The notes under the pieces are model-generated. The model ran no database searches. It had not been told where the DNA came from and saw only the letters and a program-made list of their open reading frames with translations. DNA of 60,072 nt from Mycobacterium sp. 236(2023) (GTDB lineage: Bacteria > Actinomycetota > Actinomycetes > Mycobacteriales > Mycobacteriaceae), in NCBI RefSeq assembly GCF_029623955.1, contig NZ_JARSBP010000015.1:1-60072 (forward strand). Direction: 5' to 3'. The translations under genes and the position numbers were made by a program. Each line of letters begins with the position of its first letter. Position 1 is the stretch's first letter. This document shows positions 24,416 to 32,736 of the stretch, one piece after another.

Positions 24416-24931
24416 GTGGAGACGTGGGACGCGATGCGGTCCAGGAAGAACATCCGGACCTACAAACCGGAGCCCATTGCCGAAGCGGAGATGCAGCGCA
24501 TCCTCGAGGCCGGCTGGCGGGCGCCATCAGCCAGGAATCGGCAGCCGTGGGACTTCGTCGTCGTCACTGATCCTGGCCAGCTGCAAGAACTTTCGACGGT
24601 GTGGGCCGGTGCCAAGCACATCGCTGCGGCGCCCGCGGCCATCGTGATCGTCGCTCCGGTGCCCGAAGACGATCAGCGCGCGCTGGTCGACCGGTACGAC
24701 CTCGGTCAGGCGACGATGGCGATCGCCATCGCGGCGGCTGATCTGGGGATCGGTACCGCGCACTCCTCGGTCGGCGACCAGGACAAGGCCCGAGCGATCC
24801 TCGGCGTCCCCGAGGACCATTTCGTCGCCTTCATGCTCGGCGTCGGCTATCCGGAGGACGGACCGCTCAAGCCGATAACAAAACTGGACCGCAGGCCCTT
24901 CGACGAGGTCGTCCACCACGGCCGTTGGTGA
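24416..24931 (+). CDS. Nitroreductase-family FMN oxidoreductase
   Basis: The protein has 171 aa and is a compact nitroreductase fold: MRSRKNIRTYKPEPI, FMN-phosphate region WRAPSARNRQPWDFVVV, then AIAAADLGIGTAHSS and a C-terminal Gly-Tyr-Pro motif. Such enzymes use FMN and NAD(P)H. In catabolic operons they may reduce an intermediate or recycle flavin. The GTG at 24416 has TTGGAG upstream, 15 bp after the reductase stop. It is the last gene of the operon, facing the acyltransferase convergently. Confidence 0.85.
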   Translation: METWDAMRSRKNIRTYKPEPIAEAEMQRILEAGWRAPSARNRQPWDFVVVTDPGQLQELSTVWAGAKHIAAAPAAIVIVAPVPEDDQRALVDRYDLGQATMAIAIAAADLGIGTAHSSVGDQDKARAILGVPEDHFVAFMLGVGYPEDGPLKPITKLDRRPFDEVVHHGRW

Positions 24932-24946
24932 CGCGCACCCGCGCGA

Positions 24947-27052
24947 TCACCACCAGCCCGTCGCGGCCGCGATCTGGCGTCCGAGTTCGTCGGCCAGCGT
25001 GCGCATGTAAGTGGCCGACAGGTGGTGCGAGTCGTGGTAGACGAGGATATTGCCTTCCATGACACGGCAATCGGTCCTACCACAAACGGCGTCGGTGAGG
25101 TCGAGGGGACGCAGCGTCGGATAGTGGGCGACGAGGTCCAGCGTCGGGTTGGTGTCGGACAGCGCCCATGAACGTTCGACGCCGCAGCTGACTGCGGTGC
25201 CGCCACGCGACAGGCAGTCGGCCGGATCGGTCAGCCACCCGTCGTGGACCAGCCACGGGGTGTCCCGCATCCCGAGTACGCTGATTCCGTTGCTGGACAG
25301 CGTGTCCCAGACTCCGAGGTAGCTTTCGGGAACCATGTCGCCGGGGGCGTCGTGGTTCGGCCGCGTCGTCGTCGTGAACACGTAATCAGGGCGGTCGGCA
25401 ACCAGCTTGGCCATTGCCTCCTGGTTCCATTCATGGCACTGCGGATACGGATTGTCGGACAGTGCGATCGTCGGCACCTGCTCCGTGGTCAGCGGACATC
25501 CCATCTTGAGGTAGGTGACCACGCGGAACCCGTGCGCCTTGCCCACGATGTCGAGGGCGGTGATCCAGTGCTCGGCGTGCGAACCGCCCGCCAAGGCGAT
25601 GGTGCGCACTGCGTTCGGGTCGCCGTAGACGCAATTAATCAGCTCCGCGGTGACGAAGTCGCTGATGCACCCGTCCTTCGTGGTTGCCGGGATGTCGTCG
25701 CGAGCCTCGAGCACCGACGGTCGCATCGGGAGTTCGGGGACCCGGACGCTGTTGGTCAGAGCGCGCGCACCGGGATAGTCGCGGACAGGCAGGAGAAGGA
25801 GTTCATGGCCCTTGGCGCGCTGCAGCAGGACATGTTCGCGCCAGCTGAAGGACGTCACCGTCAGCGCCACCGCCAGCAGCGCCACCGCTGTCCCGAGAGC
25901 GAAGGTCGGCCGGCGCACATGACCCCAGACCTGCATGGCCCGGCGAGGTGATGCGGTGCCCGCCGGGGCACGGCGGAGCGGGTTCTCGACCAGGCGGTAG
26001 GTGGCATACGCCAGCACCATCGAGACGGCGAGCACACCGAGGCCGTCGAGGAGGCCCACCCGCGGTCGGCCGGTGTGCACCAGCCAGAAGATCAGCAGCG
26101 GCCAATGCCAGAGATACAGGCCGTAGGCGAGCGCGCCGAGCATCACCAGCGGGCGCGTCCCCAGCAGCCGCAACGGCGCAGCGACCGCGGCGGGCCGACC
26201 GGCGCCGGCCGCGATGACGAGAAGCGTTGCGCCGACCGGCACCAGCGCCCACGGACCGGGAAACAGCTGGGCACCGTCGATCAGCGCACCGCAGGTCAGG
26301 ATTGCCACGACCCCGATCGCCGCGACGGCCGAGCGCAACCACATCGGCATGCGAAGGCGTGCGAACAGCAACGCCGCGATGACGCCCGCGAGGAGTTCCC
26401 AGGCACGGGCGAAGCTGTCGTAGTACGCCGCTGCCTGGTCGTGTCCGTGGGCGACGATCGCATACCAGAACGACGCGACGGTCAGCGCGCCGATCACCAC
26501 GCCGAGCACGACCTTCAGCCGGGGACCCAGGATCGGGCGCAGCGCGGCCGCCAGCACCGTGACGACGAGCAGCAGTGCGATGTAGAACTGGCCCTGGACC
26601 GACATCGACCACAGGTGCTGCAGCGGGCTGACCGCTTCCCCGGCGCGGGTGTAATCGGAGGCGGCACCCGACAGGTACCAGTTCTGGTGATACCCGAGGC
26701 TGGCCAGGCTCTGATCCGCGAACGACTCCCACCGAGTCTCGGGCTGCAGCGTGACGGTCAACAGCGCCGCGGCTCCGAGAACGACGACCATGGCGGGAAG
26801 CAGGCGCCGGACGAGCCGGCGCACCAGCGGCAGGGGAGACAGGGAGGCGCCGGGAGTCAGCGCGCGGTTGAGCACCATCGCGCCGAAGAAATAGCCGGAC
26901 AGCACGAGGAAGACGTCGACGCCGCCCGACACCCGACCGAACCAGATATGGAACGCCGCGACCAGGGCGATCGCCAGACCACGAAGGCCATCAAGATCGT
27001 TGCGGCGTGCGCTGTCGGCTGATTTCTCCGATCCGCTCAACCCGACCGACAA
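24947..27052 (-). CDS. Membrane O-acyltransferase (acyltransferase 3) with C-terminal SGNH domain
   Basis: The protein has 701 aa. About ten membrane segments occupy residues 20-400 (starts DLDGLRGLAIALVAAFHIWF, with SGYFFGA and the SMVLAYATYRLVENPLRR end), typical of acyltransferase 3. The rest is an extracytoplasmic SGNH hydrolase-like domain. Block I reads IALAGGSHAEHW, with Gly where most relatives have Asp (GDSH), and block V is YHDSHHLSATY. OatA-like proteins of this layout O-acetylate cell-wall glycans. The start is a TTG at 27052, because a stop lies just upstream. It is unrelated in theme to its neighbours. Confidence 0.87.
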   Translation of the reverse strand: MSVGLSGSEKSADSARRNDLDGLRGLAIALVAAFHIWFGRVSGGVDVFLVLSGYFFGAMVLNRALTPGASLSPLPLVRRLVRRLLPAMVVVLGAAALLTVTLQPETRWESFADQSLASLGYHQNWYLSGAASDYTRAGEAVSPLQHLWSMSVQGQFYIALLLVVTVLAAALRPILGPRLKVVLGVVIGALTVASFWYAIVAHGHDQAAAYYDSFARAWELLAGVIAALLFARLRMPMWLRSAVAAIGVVAILTCGALIDGAQLFPGPWALVPVGATLLVIAAGAGRPAAVAAPLRLLGTRPLVMLGALAYGLYLWHWPLLIFWLVHTGRPRVGLLDGLGVLAVSMVLAYATYRLVENPLRRAPAGTASPRRAMQVWGHVRRPTFALGTAVALLAVALTVTSFSWREHVLLQRAKGHELLLLPVRDYPGARALTNSVRVPELPMRPSVLEARDDIPATTKDGCISDFVTAELINCVYGDPNAVRTIALAGGSHAEHWITALDIVGKAHGFRVVTYLKMGCPLTTEQVPTIALSDNPYPQCHEWNQEAMAKLVADRPDYVFTTTTRPNHDAPGDMVPESYLGVWDTLSSNGISVLGMRDTPWLVHDGWLTDPADCLSRGGTAVSCGVERSWALSDTNPTLDLVAHYPTLRPLDLTDAVCGRTDCRVMEGNILVYHDSHHLSATYMRTLADELGRQIAAATGWW

Positions 27053-27135
27053 CGCTCACCGCCTCACTGACCACCACTTCTTCCGCCAGCAATTTACCCA
27101 AACCAGCATCCTGAGGACGAATTGACGATCTTGCG

Positions 27136-27193
27136 CCGAGAGTGCGTGCAGAGCGCCCCTACGGGCATATTCACGATCTGAGCGCACTCTCGG
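27136..27193. terminator. Intergenic 11-bp inverted repeat after modC
   Basis: CCGAGAGTGCG (27136-27146) and CGCACTCTCGG (27183-27193) are perfect complements around a 36-nt loop with no T-tract. It lies 31 bp beyond the modC stop and upstream of the acyltransferase gene. It could serve as a terminator for modC or be one copy of a dispersed palindromic repeat. Confidence 0.5.
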
Positions 27194-27223
27194 GCGTGAG
27201 ACGACGACCGGCCGTAGCGGCGA

Positions 27224-28303
27224 CTAGGACGTTAGCGCCGGATGCAGCTCGACCTCCTGGGCTTTGACGACGAAGTGCACTGGGCGTCCGGGCTCGAGGT
27301 TGAGGTCTGCGACGGCCGCCGCGGTGATGTCGGCCGCCAGGCCGGTCCCACCGTCGGGCTGATCGACGCCGCGAACCCGCACGGCGGCGCCGTGCACGTC
27401 CACCTCGCCGAGGGTCACCGCGATAACGTTGCGCGGACTGCCATGTGGCGCCTCGAGATGAACGGCCACTGCCCGTGGCTGGAACAACGCAACGGCCGCT
27501 GTTCCCACCGCAAGCTCGCCCGTACCGTAAACCTCGGTGCCCCAGTCAGTTCGGAGCACGCCGGGCGCGGTCACCGTGCCGGGGATGAGGTTGATGCCCG
27601 CGATACGAGCTGCGAAAGCGCTACGGGGCGCCGTCAGCACCGCACGGGCCGGTCCGCTTTCGACCACCCGGCCGCTTTCGATGACGATCACCTTGTCGGC
27701 GATGGACAGCGCGTCGAGCAGGTCGTGGGTGACGATGATCGCCGTCCGCCCTTGTTCGCGCAGGATGTCGCGCAGCAACCGCCTCAGCGCCGGCGCGGCG
27801 GTGACGTCGAGCGCGGCCATCGGCTCGTCGAGCAGCAGCACCCGCGGCTCGGCCGCCAGCGCGCGGGCGACGGCGACCCGCTGTGCCTGCCCGCCCGAGA
27901 GCTGCGCGGGTTTGCGGTCGGCGAGGTGCGCGGCATCGACAGCTTCCAGCCACCGCTGCGCGGTGGCGCGAGATTGACTGCGGGACTGCCCTTTGCACCG
28001 AGGTGCATACGCGACATTGGCGGCGACGGCCAGATGGGGGAACAGCATGGCCTGCTGGCTCAGCATCGCCACCCCGCGAGCATGAGCCGGCACGAATGTT
28101 CCGGTGGCGGTGTCGGTCACGACGCTGCCACCCAGTTCGACGCGGCCCTCGTCGGGGCGCAGCAGGCCCGCGATCAGCAGCAGCAGGGTGGACTTGCCGA
28201 CGCCGTTGGGGCCGAGAACGGCCAGCACCTCGCCGTCGTCGACAGTGACGTCGAAGTCGACCGCGCGTTCGTCGAGACGCGCCTGAACGCGCACGCCGCT
28301 CAC
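27224..28303 (-). CDS. modC: Molybdate ABC transporter ATP-binding protein
   Basis: The protein has 359 aa. Walker A is GPNGVGKST, signature LSGGQAQRVAVARAL, Walker B LLLDEPMAALD, followed by the H-loop IVTHDLLDAL. The C-terminal 100 residues form a Mop/TOBE domain as in ModC (…VDVHGAAVRVRGVDQ…). It energises molybdate import with ModB. It overlaps modB by 4 bp. It is the last gene of the molybdate operon. Confidence 0.92.
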   Translation of the reverse strand: MSGVRVQARLDERAVDFDVTVDDGEVLAVLGPNGVGKSTLLLLIAGLLRPDEGRVELGGSVVTDTATGTFVPAHARGVAMLSQQAMLFPHLAVAANVAYAPRCKGQSRSQSRATAQRWLEAVDAAHLADRKPAQLSGGQAQRVAVARALAAEPRVLLLDEPMAALDVTAAPALRRLLRDILREQGRTAIIVTHDLLDALSIADKVIVIESGRVVESGPARAVLTAPRSAFAARIAGINLIPGTVTAPGVLRTDWGTEVYGTGELAVGTAAVALFQPRAVAVHLEAPHGSPRNVIAVTLGEVDVHGAAVRVRGVDQPDGGTGLAADITAAAVADLNLEPGRPVHFVVKAQEVELHPALTS

Positions 28304-29112
28304 AGCGGTCCTGACAGGCGCCGGCCGGCCGATGCGACGACGATCAGTGCGGCGACGACGATGAGCAACAACGACAGCGCGACCGCGGCATCGGCGTCGG
28401 TTTCTCGTTGCAGATAGATCTCCAGCGGCAGCGTCCGGGTGACACCCTGTAGCGAGCCGGCGAACGTCAGCGTCGCGCCGAACTCACCGAGCGATCGCGC
28501 GAAGGCCAGCACCGCGCCCGAGATCAGACCGGGCAGCACCAGTGGCAGGGTCACGGTTCGCAGCACCGTGGTCGGTTTGGCGCCGAGCGTCGCGGCGACG
28601 TGCTCGTACCCCGCACCCGCCGACCGCAGGGCGCCTTCGAGGCTGACGACTAGGAAGGGAAGCGACACAAAGGATTGCGCCAGCACCACCGCGGCGGTGG
28701 AGAACGCGATGCGGATCCCCGCGACCTCGAGGTGGTGCCCCAGAAGTCCCTGCCTGCCGAATGTGTACAGCAGCGCGATTCCGCCGACAACCGGCGGAAG
28801 TACCAGCGGGAGAAGGACGAGCGCGCGCAACACCGATTGGCCGGGGAAGCGTCCCCGAGCCAGCACCAGTGCCATCGGCACCCCGAGCGCCACGCACACC
28901 GCGGTGCTGGCCGCCGCCGTCTTCAGGCTCAGAAGCAGTGCGGCACGCGAGGATTCCGACGTGATGAGAGGGATGAAGTGGGGCCAGTCGATCCGCAGCA
29001 GGATCGCGATCAGGGGTGTGATGACGAACAATGCGCCGAGCGCGGCAGGCAGGTAGATCCAGACCGGAAGTCCGACCTGGACCCGCCCGCCGCGTCCACG
29101 CGAAGCCGTCAC
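28300..29112 (-). CDS. modB: Molybdate ABC transporter permease
   Basis: The protein has 270 aa with about five to six membrane segments. The EAA loop region reads VAATLGAKPTTVLRTVTLPL, followed by SLGEFGATLTFAGS, a hallmark of ModB-type permeases. It overlaps modA and modC by 4 bp each, so the operon is coupled. Confidence 0.92.
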   Translation of the reverse strand: MTASRGRGGRVQVGLPVWIYLPAALGALFVITPLIAILLRIDWPHFIPLITSESSRAALLLSLKTAAASTAVCVALGVPMALVLARGRFPGQSVLRALVLLPLVLPPVVGGIALLYTFGRQGLLGHHLEVAGIRIAFSTAAVVLAQSFVSLPFLVVSLEGALRSAGAGYEHVAATLGAKPTTVLRTVTLPLVLPGLISGAVLAFARSLGEFGATLTFAGSLQGVTRTLPLEIYLQRETDADAAVALSLLLIVVAALIVVASAGRRLSGPL

Positions 29113-29915
29113 GGTGTGGCGAAGCCCGCCGCCGACAGCACCTCCTGGCCGCGAGGACCGGTCACGAGTTCGATGAACTTCTCGGCGGCCGCAGGATTGC
29201 CTGCCTCGTTGAGCGCGGCGATCGGATAGGTGTTGACCGCATCGGCGGATTCGGGGAAGGGGATCGCGGTGACTTTGTCACCTGCGCCGGAGGCATCGGT
29301 GACGTACACGAGTCCGGCGTCGGCCTGACCCGAGGTGATCTTGCCCAGTACGTCGGTGACGGCGGACTCCTCGCTCACCGGGGTCAACGCCACACCCGTT
29401 GCCTTCTCCACCTTTTCGGTGGCCGAGCCGCACGGAACCTGGGGTGCGCAGACGACCAGCGCGACGTCGGGTTTGGCCAGATCGGCGAAAGACGCTATGC
29501 CCTTGGGGTTTCCGGGCGGAGTGACGATGGTCAGGGTGTTGGTGGCGAAGTCGACCGGCTCGCCCGACACCAGCCCGCCGTCGACGGCCTTCGTCATGTT
29601 GTTGGTGTCGGCGGAGGCGAACACATCGGCAGGCGCACCCTGGGAGAGCTGTGCGACGAGATCGGAGGACCCCGCGAAGTTGAACGTCACCGTCGTTCCG
29701 GGATTGTCCTTCTCGAACTGGGCGCCGATCTCGGTGAACGTCGATTTCAGCGACGCGGCGGCGAACACCGTCACGTCCCCGGTGATCGCCTCAGAGGTCG
29801 CCGAGGCCGCGGCGCTACTCGACGTTGCGCCCGAATCTGTCTGGGACGATGAGCAACCCGCAACCAGCGCTGCGATACTCAGGGCTGCGGCAGCGTAGGC
29901 CGACACCTTTTTCAC
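29109..29915 (-). CDS. modA: Molybdate-binding lipoprotein
   Basis: The protein has 268 aa. The GTG at 29915 is chosen for AGGAGG 8 nt upstream and because it gives a lipoprotein signal ending LVAGC with Cys21. The mature domain starts VTVFAAASLKSTFTEIG (oxyanion-binding loop), with NFAGSSDLVAQLSQGAPADVFASA, the standard ModA pattern. It captures molybdate (or tungstate) outside the membrane. The start overlaps the stop of the upstream Mop-domain regulator. Confidence 0.93.
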   Translation of the reverse strand: MKKVSAYAAAALSIAALVAGCSSSQTDSGATSSSAAASATSEAITGDVTVFAAASLKSTFTEIGAQFEKDNPGTTVTFNFAGSSDLVAQLSQGAPADVFASADTNNMTKAVDGGLVSGEPVDFATNTLTIVTPPGNPKGIASFADLAKPDVALVVCAPQVPCGSATEKVEKATGVALTPVSEESAVTDVLGKITSGQADAGLVYVTDASGAGDKVTAIPFPESADAVNTYPIAALNEAGNPAAAEKFIELVTGPRGQEVLSAAGFATP

Positions 29916-30316
29916 GATGTTCCTCCTGGGGTTTCGATGATGACGGTTGTCGCCTTGACCACCGCGACTGCGACGACGCCCGGCTCGAGGCCCAGTTGAC
30001 GGGCCGATTCGGTGCTCATCAGCGAGACGACGGTGAACGGGCCGCACTGCATCTGGACTTCGCTCATCACCTTGTCGGCGGTTACCTTCGTGACGAGGCC
30101 GACGAGCCGGTTGCGGGCCGAACTGCCGCCGCCGAGTGGATCGGGCGGAGGTGTCGCATGGTTGCGGGCGTACTCGGCGAGCGCCTTGCCGTCGATCACT
30201 TTGCGGCCGGACTCGTCTTTGGAGGCGGGGAGGCTGCCACTGTCGATCCAGCGCCGAACGGTGTCGTCGCTGACGCCGAGCAGGATTGCGGCGTCCCTGA
30301 TCCGGATGGCGGGCAC
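29912..30316 (-). CDS. HTH-Mop (molybdenum-pterin-binding) transcriptional regulator
   Basis: The protein has 134 aa. The N-terminal excisionase/MerR-like helix-turn-helix is IRIRDAAILLGVSDDTVRRWIDSG (split here by role: recognition helix VSDDTVRRW), and a Mop/TOBE repeat follows (about residues 65-130, ARNRLVGLVTKVTADKVMSE…). Proteins of this layout act as molybdate-sensing regulators in actinobacteria. The GTG at 30316 is preceded by AAGGAG at good spacing; longer in-frame starts lack a ribosome site. It is the first gene of the mod operon and overlaps modA by 4 bp. A 16-bp palindrome lies 22 bp upstream. Confidence 0.82.
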   Translation of the reverse strand: MPAIRIRDAAILLGVSDDTVRRWIDSGSLPASKDESGRKVIDGKALAEYARNHATPPPDPLGGGSSARNRLVGLVTKVTADKVMSEVQMQCGPFTVVSLMSTESARQLGLEPGVVAVAVVKATTVIIETPGGTS

Positions 30317-30338
30317 GCGCGACTCCTTCGAATGACGT

Positions 30339-30354
30339 ATCCGCATATGCGGAT
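30339..30354. promoter_or_regulatory. 16-bp perfect palindrome ATCCGCATATGCGGAT (candidate molybdate operator)
   Basis: It lies 22 bp before the HTH-Mop gene. A diverged copy is found at 30401-30416. It could repress the mod operon when bound by the HTH-Mop protein plus molybdate. Confidence 0.5.
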
Positions 30355-30371
30355 GCATGGCTCTAATCAAA

Positions 30372-30393
30372 CCACGTTCAGTGCAGGACGTGG
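30372..30393. promoter_or_regulatory. Inverted repeat CCACGT-N10-ACGTGG in the mod / aldehyde dehydrogenase divergent region
   Basis: Perfect 6-bp arms at 30372-30377 and 30388-30393 lie between the two mod palindromes. It may belong to either divergent promoter; no regulator is assigned. Confidence 0.3.
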
Positions 30394-30400
30394 CGAATGG

Positions 30401-30416
30401 ATCCGTATAAGCGGGG
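30401..30416. promoter_or_regulatory. Second, diverged copy of the mod palindrome (ATCCGTATAAGCGGGG)
   Basis: It matches the palindrome at 30339 at 12 of 16 positions in the same register, 62 bp further upstream of the mod operon and towards the aldehyde dehydrogenase. Confidence 0.4.
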
Positions 30417-30523
30417 ACTGCGGCAGAAGATGACCTGCCCTTGACCCTGCGGCGTTCGCGATGCTAAGCAAGTGCTCAGCATTCCGTTGCAGGGTGCGCC
30501 TGTGCCGAGAAAGGGTCAAGGAC

Positions 30524-31978
30524 ATGACAGTGCAGTCGGTATTGGACGATCTCCAGAAGCGGCCCGGGACGGGCGAGGTGATCGCGGTCATCAACCCCGT
30601 GACCGAAGAGAAGATCACCGAGTTCACCGACTGCGGCGAAGCGGCGGTCGACGAGGCTGTCGCCCGGGCCAAAGCTGCGTTCGAAGCAGGAGTGTGGTCC
30701 GAACTGCCCGGGCGGGACCGCGCCAAGATCATGTGGAAGATCGCCGATCTGATCGATGAACACGCCGACGAGATCGCTCAGCTCGACTCGTTGAACACCG
30801 GAATGCCGCTGCTGCACGCCCAACTCGGCCTGCCCAACTGTGCGGAGTTCTTCCGCTACTACGCCGGCTGGTGTTCGAAGATCAGCGGCAGTGCCTTCGA
30901 CGTGAAGACGGCGGGCATCGCCTCGGACAACTGGGTCGACATGCACACGTACACGCTCAAGGAGCCGTACAGCGTTGTCGGGCTGATCTTCCCGTGGAAC
31001 GGCCCGATCTTCAACGCCTGCGCCAAGCTCGCTCCCGCGCTCGCGGCCGGCTGCTCCATGGTGGTCAAACCCGCTGAGGAGACACCGCTCTCGGCAGTCC
31101 TGTTGACCCGGTTGATCCACAAGGCCGGCGTCCCGGAGGGGGTTGTCAACCTGCTCACCGGCTACGGACACACCGCAGGTGCGGCCATCACCGCCCATCC
31201 CGACGTCGAGAAGGTCGCTTTCACGGGTTCGACCGAGATCGGCAAAGAGATCGTGCGCGCATCGGCAGGCAATCTGAAGAAGGTCATGCTCGAACTCGGC
31301 GGCAAATCGCCGGTGCTGATCTTCGACGACGCGGACGTGGACAACGCGATCTTCCGCGCCGCGCTGGGCATCTTCGTGCACTCCGGTCAGGGCTGCGTGT
31401 GCGGTTCACGCGTCTTCGTGCAGCGCGGCGTGTACGACAAGGTGGTCGACGGTCTGGCCAATCTCGCCAACAACCTGCCACTCGGCGGACCCAATGAGGA
31501 GAACATCTTCAGCGGGCCCCTGATCAGCGCCAAGCAACTCACCCGCGTCCTAGGGTTCATCGACGAGGGGAAGTCCGACGGTGTCGAGGTGGTCGCGGGC
31601 GGGCATCGACTCGACCGCAAGGGCTACTTCGTGCACCCCACGGTTCTGACCAACGTCACCCGCGACATGCGGCTGTATCAACAGGAGATCTTCGGGCCAG
31701 TCGTCGCGGTCCTGCCGTTCGACGACGAGGACGAAGCCGTTGCGATGGCCAACGACACCACCTACGGGTTGGCGGCCAGCGCCTACACCGAGACCCTCAG
31801 CCGTGCCCATCGGATGGCCAAGCGGCTGCAGGCCGGCACCGTAACGATCAACTGCCAGTTGGTCTTCGACCATGCAGTGCCCTTCGGCGGCTACAAGCAG
31901 TCGGGCTGGGGACACGAGTTCGGTCAGGAAGGGCTCGAGGGCTATCTCAAGACGAAATCCGTCTGGGCCCAACTGTGA
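30524..31978 (+). CDS. NAD(P)-dependent aldehyde dehydrogenase
   Basis: The protein has 484 aa. The catalytic Cys is Cys291 in GQGCVCGSR, and the Glu/Gly motif is LELGGKSPVLIF. FPWNGPIF and GFTGSTEIG-type nucleotide-binding segments (AFTGSTEIGKEI) are present. It belongs to the betaine/aromatic aldehyde dehydrogenase group by overall pattern. The substrate is not determinable. The ATG at 30524 has AAGGGTCAAGGAC upstream. It is divergent from the mod operon and monocistronic. Confidence 0.9.
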   Translation: MTVQSVLDDLQKRPGTGEVIAVINPVTEEKITEFTDCGEAAVDEAVARAKAAFEAGVWSELPGRDRAKIMWKIADLIDEHADEIAQLDSLNTGMPLLHAQLGLPNCAEFFRYYAGWCSKISGSAFDVKTAGIASDNWVDMHTYTLKEPYSVVGLIFPWNGPIFNACAKLAPALAAGCSMVVKPAEETPLSAVLLTRLIHKAGVPEGVVNLLTGYGHTAGAAITAHPDVEKVAFTGSTEIGKEIVRASAGNLKKVMLELGGKSPVLIFDDADVDNAIFRAALGIFVHSGQGCVCGSRVFVQRGVYDKVVDGLANLANNLPLGGPNEENIFSGPLISAKQLTRVLGFIDEGKSDGVEVVAGGHRLDRKGYFVHPTVLTNVTRDMRLYQQEIFGPVVAVLPFDDEDEAVAMANDTTYGLAASAYTETLSRAHRMAKRLQAGTVTINCQLVFDHAVPFGGYKQSGWGHEFGQEGLEGYLKTKSVWAQL

Positions 31979-31981
31979 AAG

Positions 31982-32098
31982 TCAGTCCGGGAACACGGGT
32001 TCGGTCGTCGCGCGCTTTCGGCGTTCGTGTTCCACCTGAATCCGAAGGCACCCTGCGAGCGCCAGCGTGCTGACTGTGACAGTCAACGCCGTGACCAT
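31982..32098 (-). CDS. Possible 38-aa small membrane or lipoprotein-like protein
   Basis: The minus-strand ORF starts with ATG at 32098: MVTALTVTVSTLALAGCLRI, then QVEHERRKRATTEPVFPD and TGA. It has one hydrophobic segment, a lipobox-like LAGC and a charged tail, the layout of a single-pass small protein. GTAGG lies a few bases upstream of the start. The signal lacks an N-terminal positive charge, so a lipoprotein is uncertain. It ends 3 bp after the convergent aldehyde dehydrogenase stop and may be chance. Confidence 0.3.
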   Translation of the reverse strand: MVTALTVTVSTLALAGCLRIQVEHERRKRATTEPVFPD

Positions 32099-32255
32099 GA
32101 CCTACCCCACTGCCGGTTTGACGGCGTAATTCTGTGTCGTGATTTGTCGTGCCACACGGGTTACCGGTCATGTCGTCTCTGAAACCGTGCGGCCGCAGAG
32201 TGTGCTGAGATGATGGCAGAGAAGTGCGATTCCTGACCGGTAGTGAGGCACGAAG

Positions 32256-32639
32256 ATGGCTGACGAGATCGACAAATCCGCGTTCCCGCCCGCGCGCAGC
32301 GAGGTGACGGTGCACAAGGACCTCGTCGACGGTGTCGTCGTGCTCGCGTTGTTCGATGTGGTGGACGCCGCTACGGCGCCCGAGGTCAGTTCGGCCGTCG
32401 ACGAGGCGCTGGCGAATTCGCCTTCTGCGCTCGTCATCGACCTCACCGGGGTGACCTTTCTGGCCTCGGTCGGCATGTCCATCCTGATCAAGGCGAAAGA
32501 GGACGCCGGCAAGGACATCGGCTTCGCGGTGGTCGCCGAAGGCAACGCGACCCGGCGGCCGCTGACGCTCGTCGGTCTCGATTCAGAGATGACGTTGTGT
32601 CTGACCCGCGACGAGGCGCTGCGCGCGGTCGCTCGCTAA
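32256..32639 (+). CDS. STAS-domain protein (anti-sigma factor antagonist type)
   Basis: The protein has 127 aa. The STAS fold covers about residues 15-120: DGVVVLALFDVVDAATAPEV, and the phospho-acceptor region LIDLTGVTFLASVG is close to the canonical D-(L/F)-S-x-V-x-F-(I/L)-D/A-S-x-G, with Ser in LASVG as the likely phosphorylation site. Such proteins free a sigma factor by binding its anti-sigma kinase. No partner kinase or sigma gene is adjacent. Confidence 0.87.
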   Translation: MADEIDKSAFPPARSEVTVHKDLVDGVVVLALFDVVDAATAPEVSSAVDEALANSPSALVIDLTGVTFLASVGMSILIKAKEDAGKDIGFAVVAEGNATRRPLTLVGLDSEMTLCLTRDEALRAVAR

Positions 32640-32736
32640 GCGGAAGTCGCCACAGCAGAGCGAGCCGATTGCCGCACAGAGCAAGCTCTTTCGTGGTTTA
32701 TGCGCAGCGGCGCCCACGGGCACAAAATCAGCGGCG

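Noticed and set aside
26075..27022. 315-codon plus-strand frame opposite the acyltransferase
   Set aside because: Gln/Arg/Asp-rich antisense shadow with no domain.
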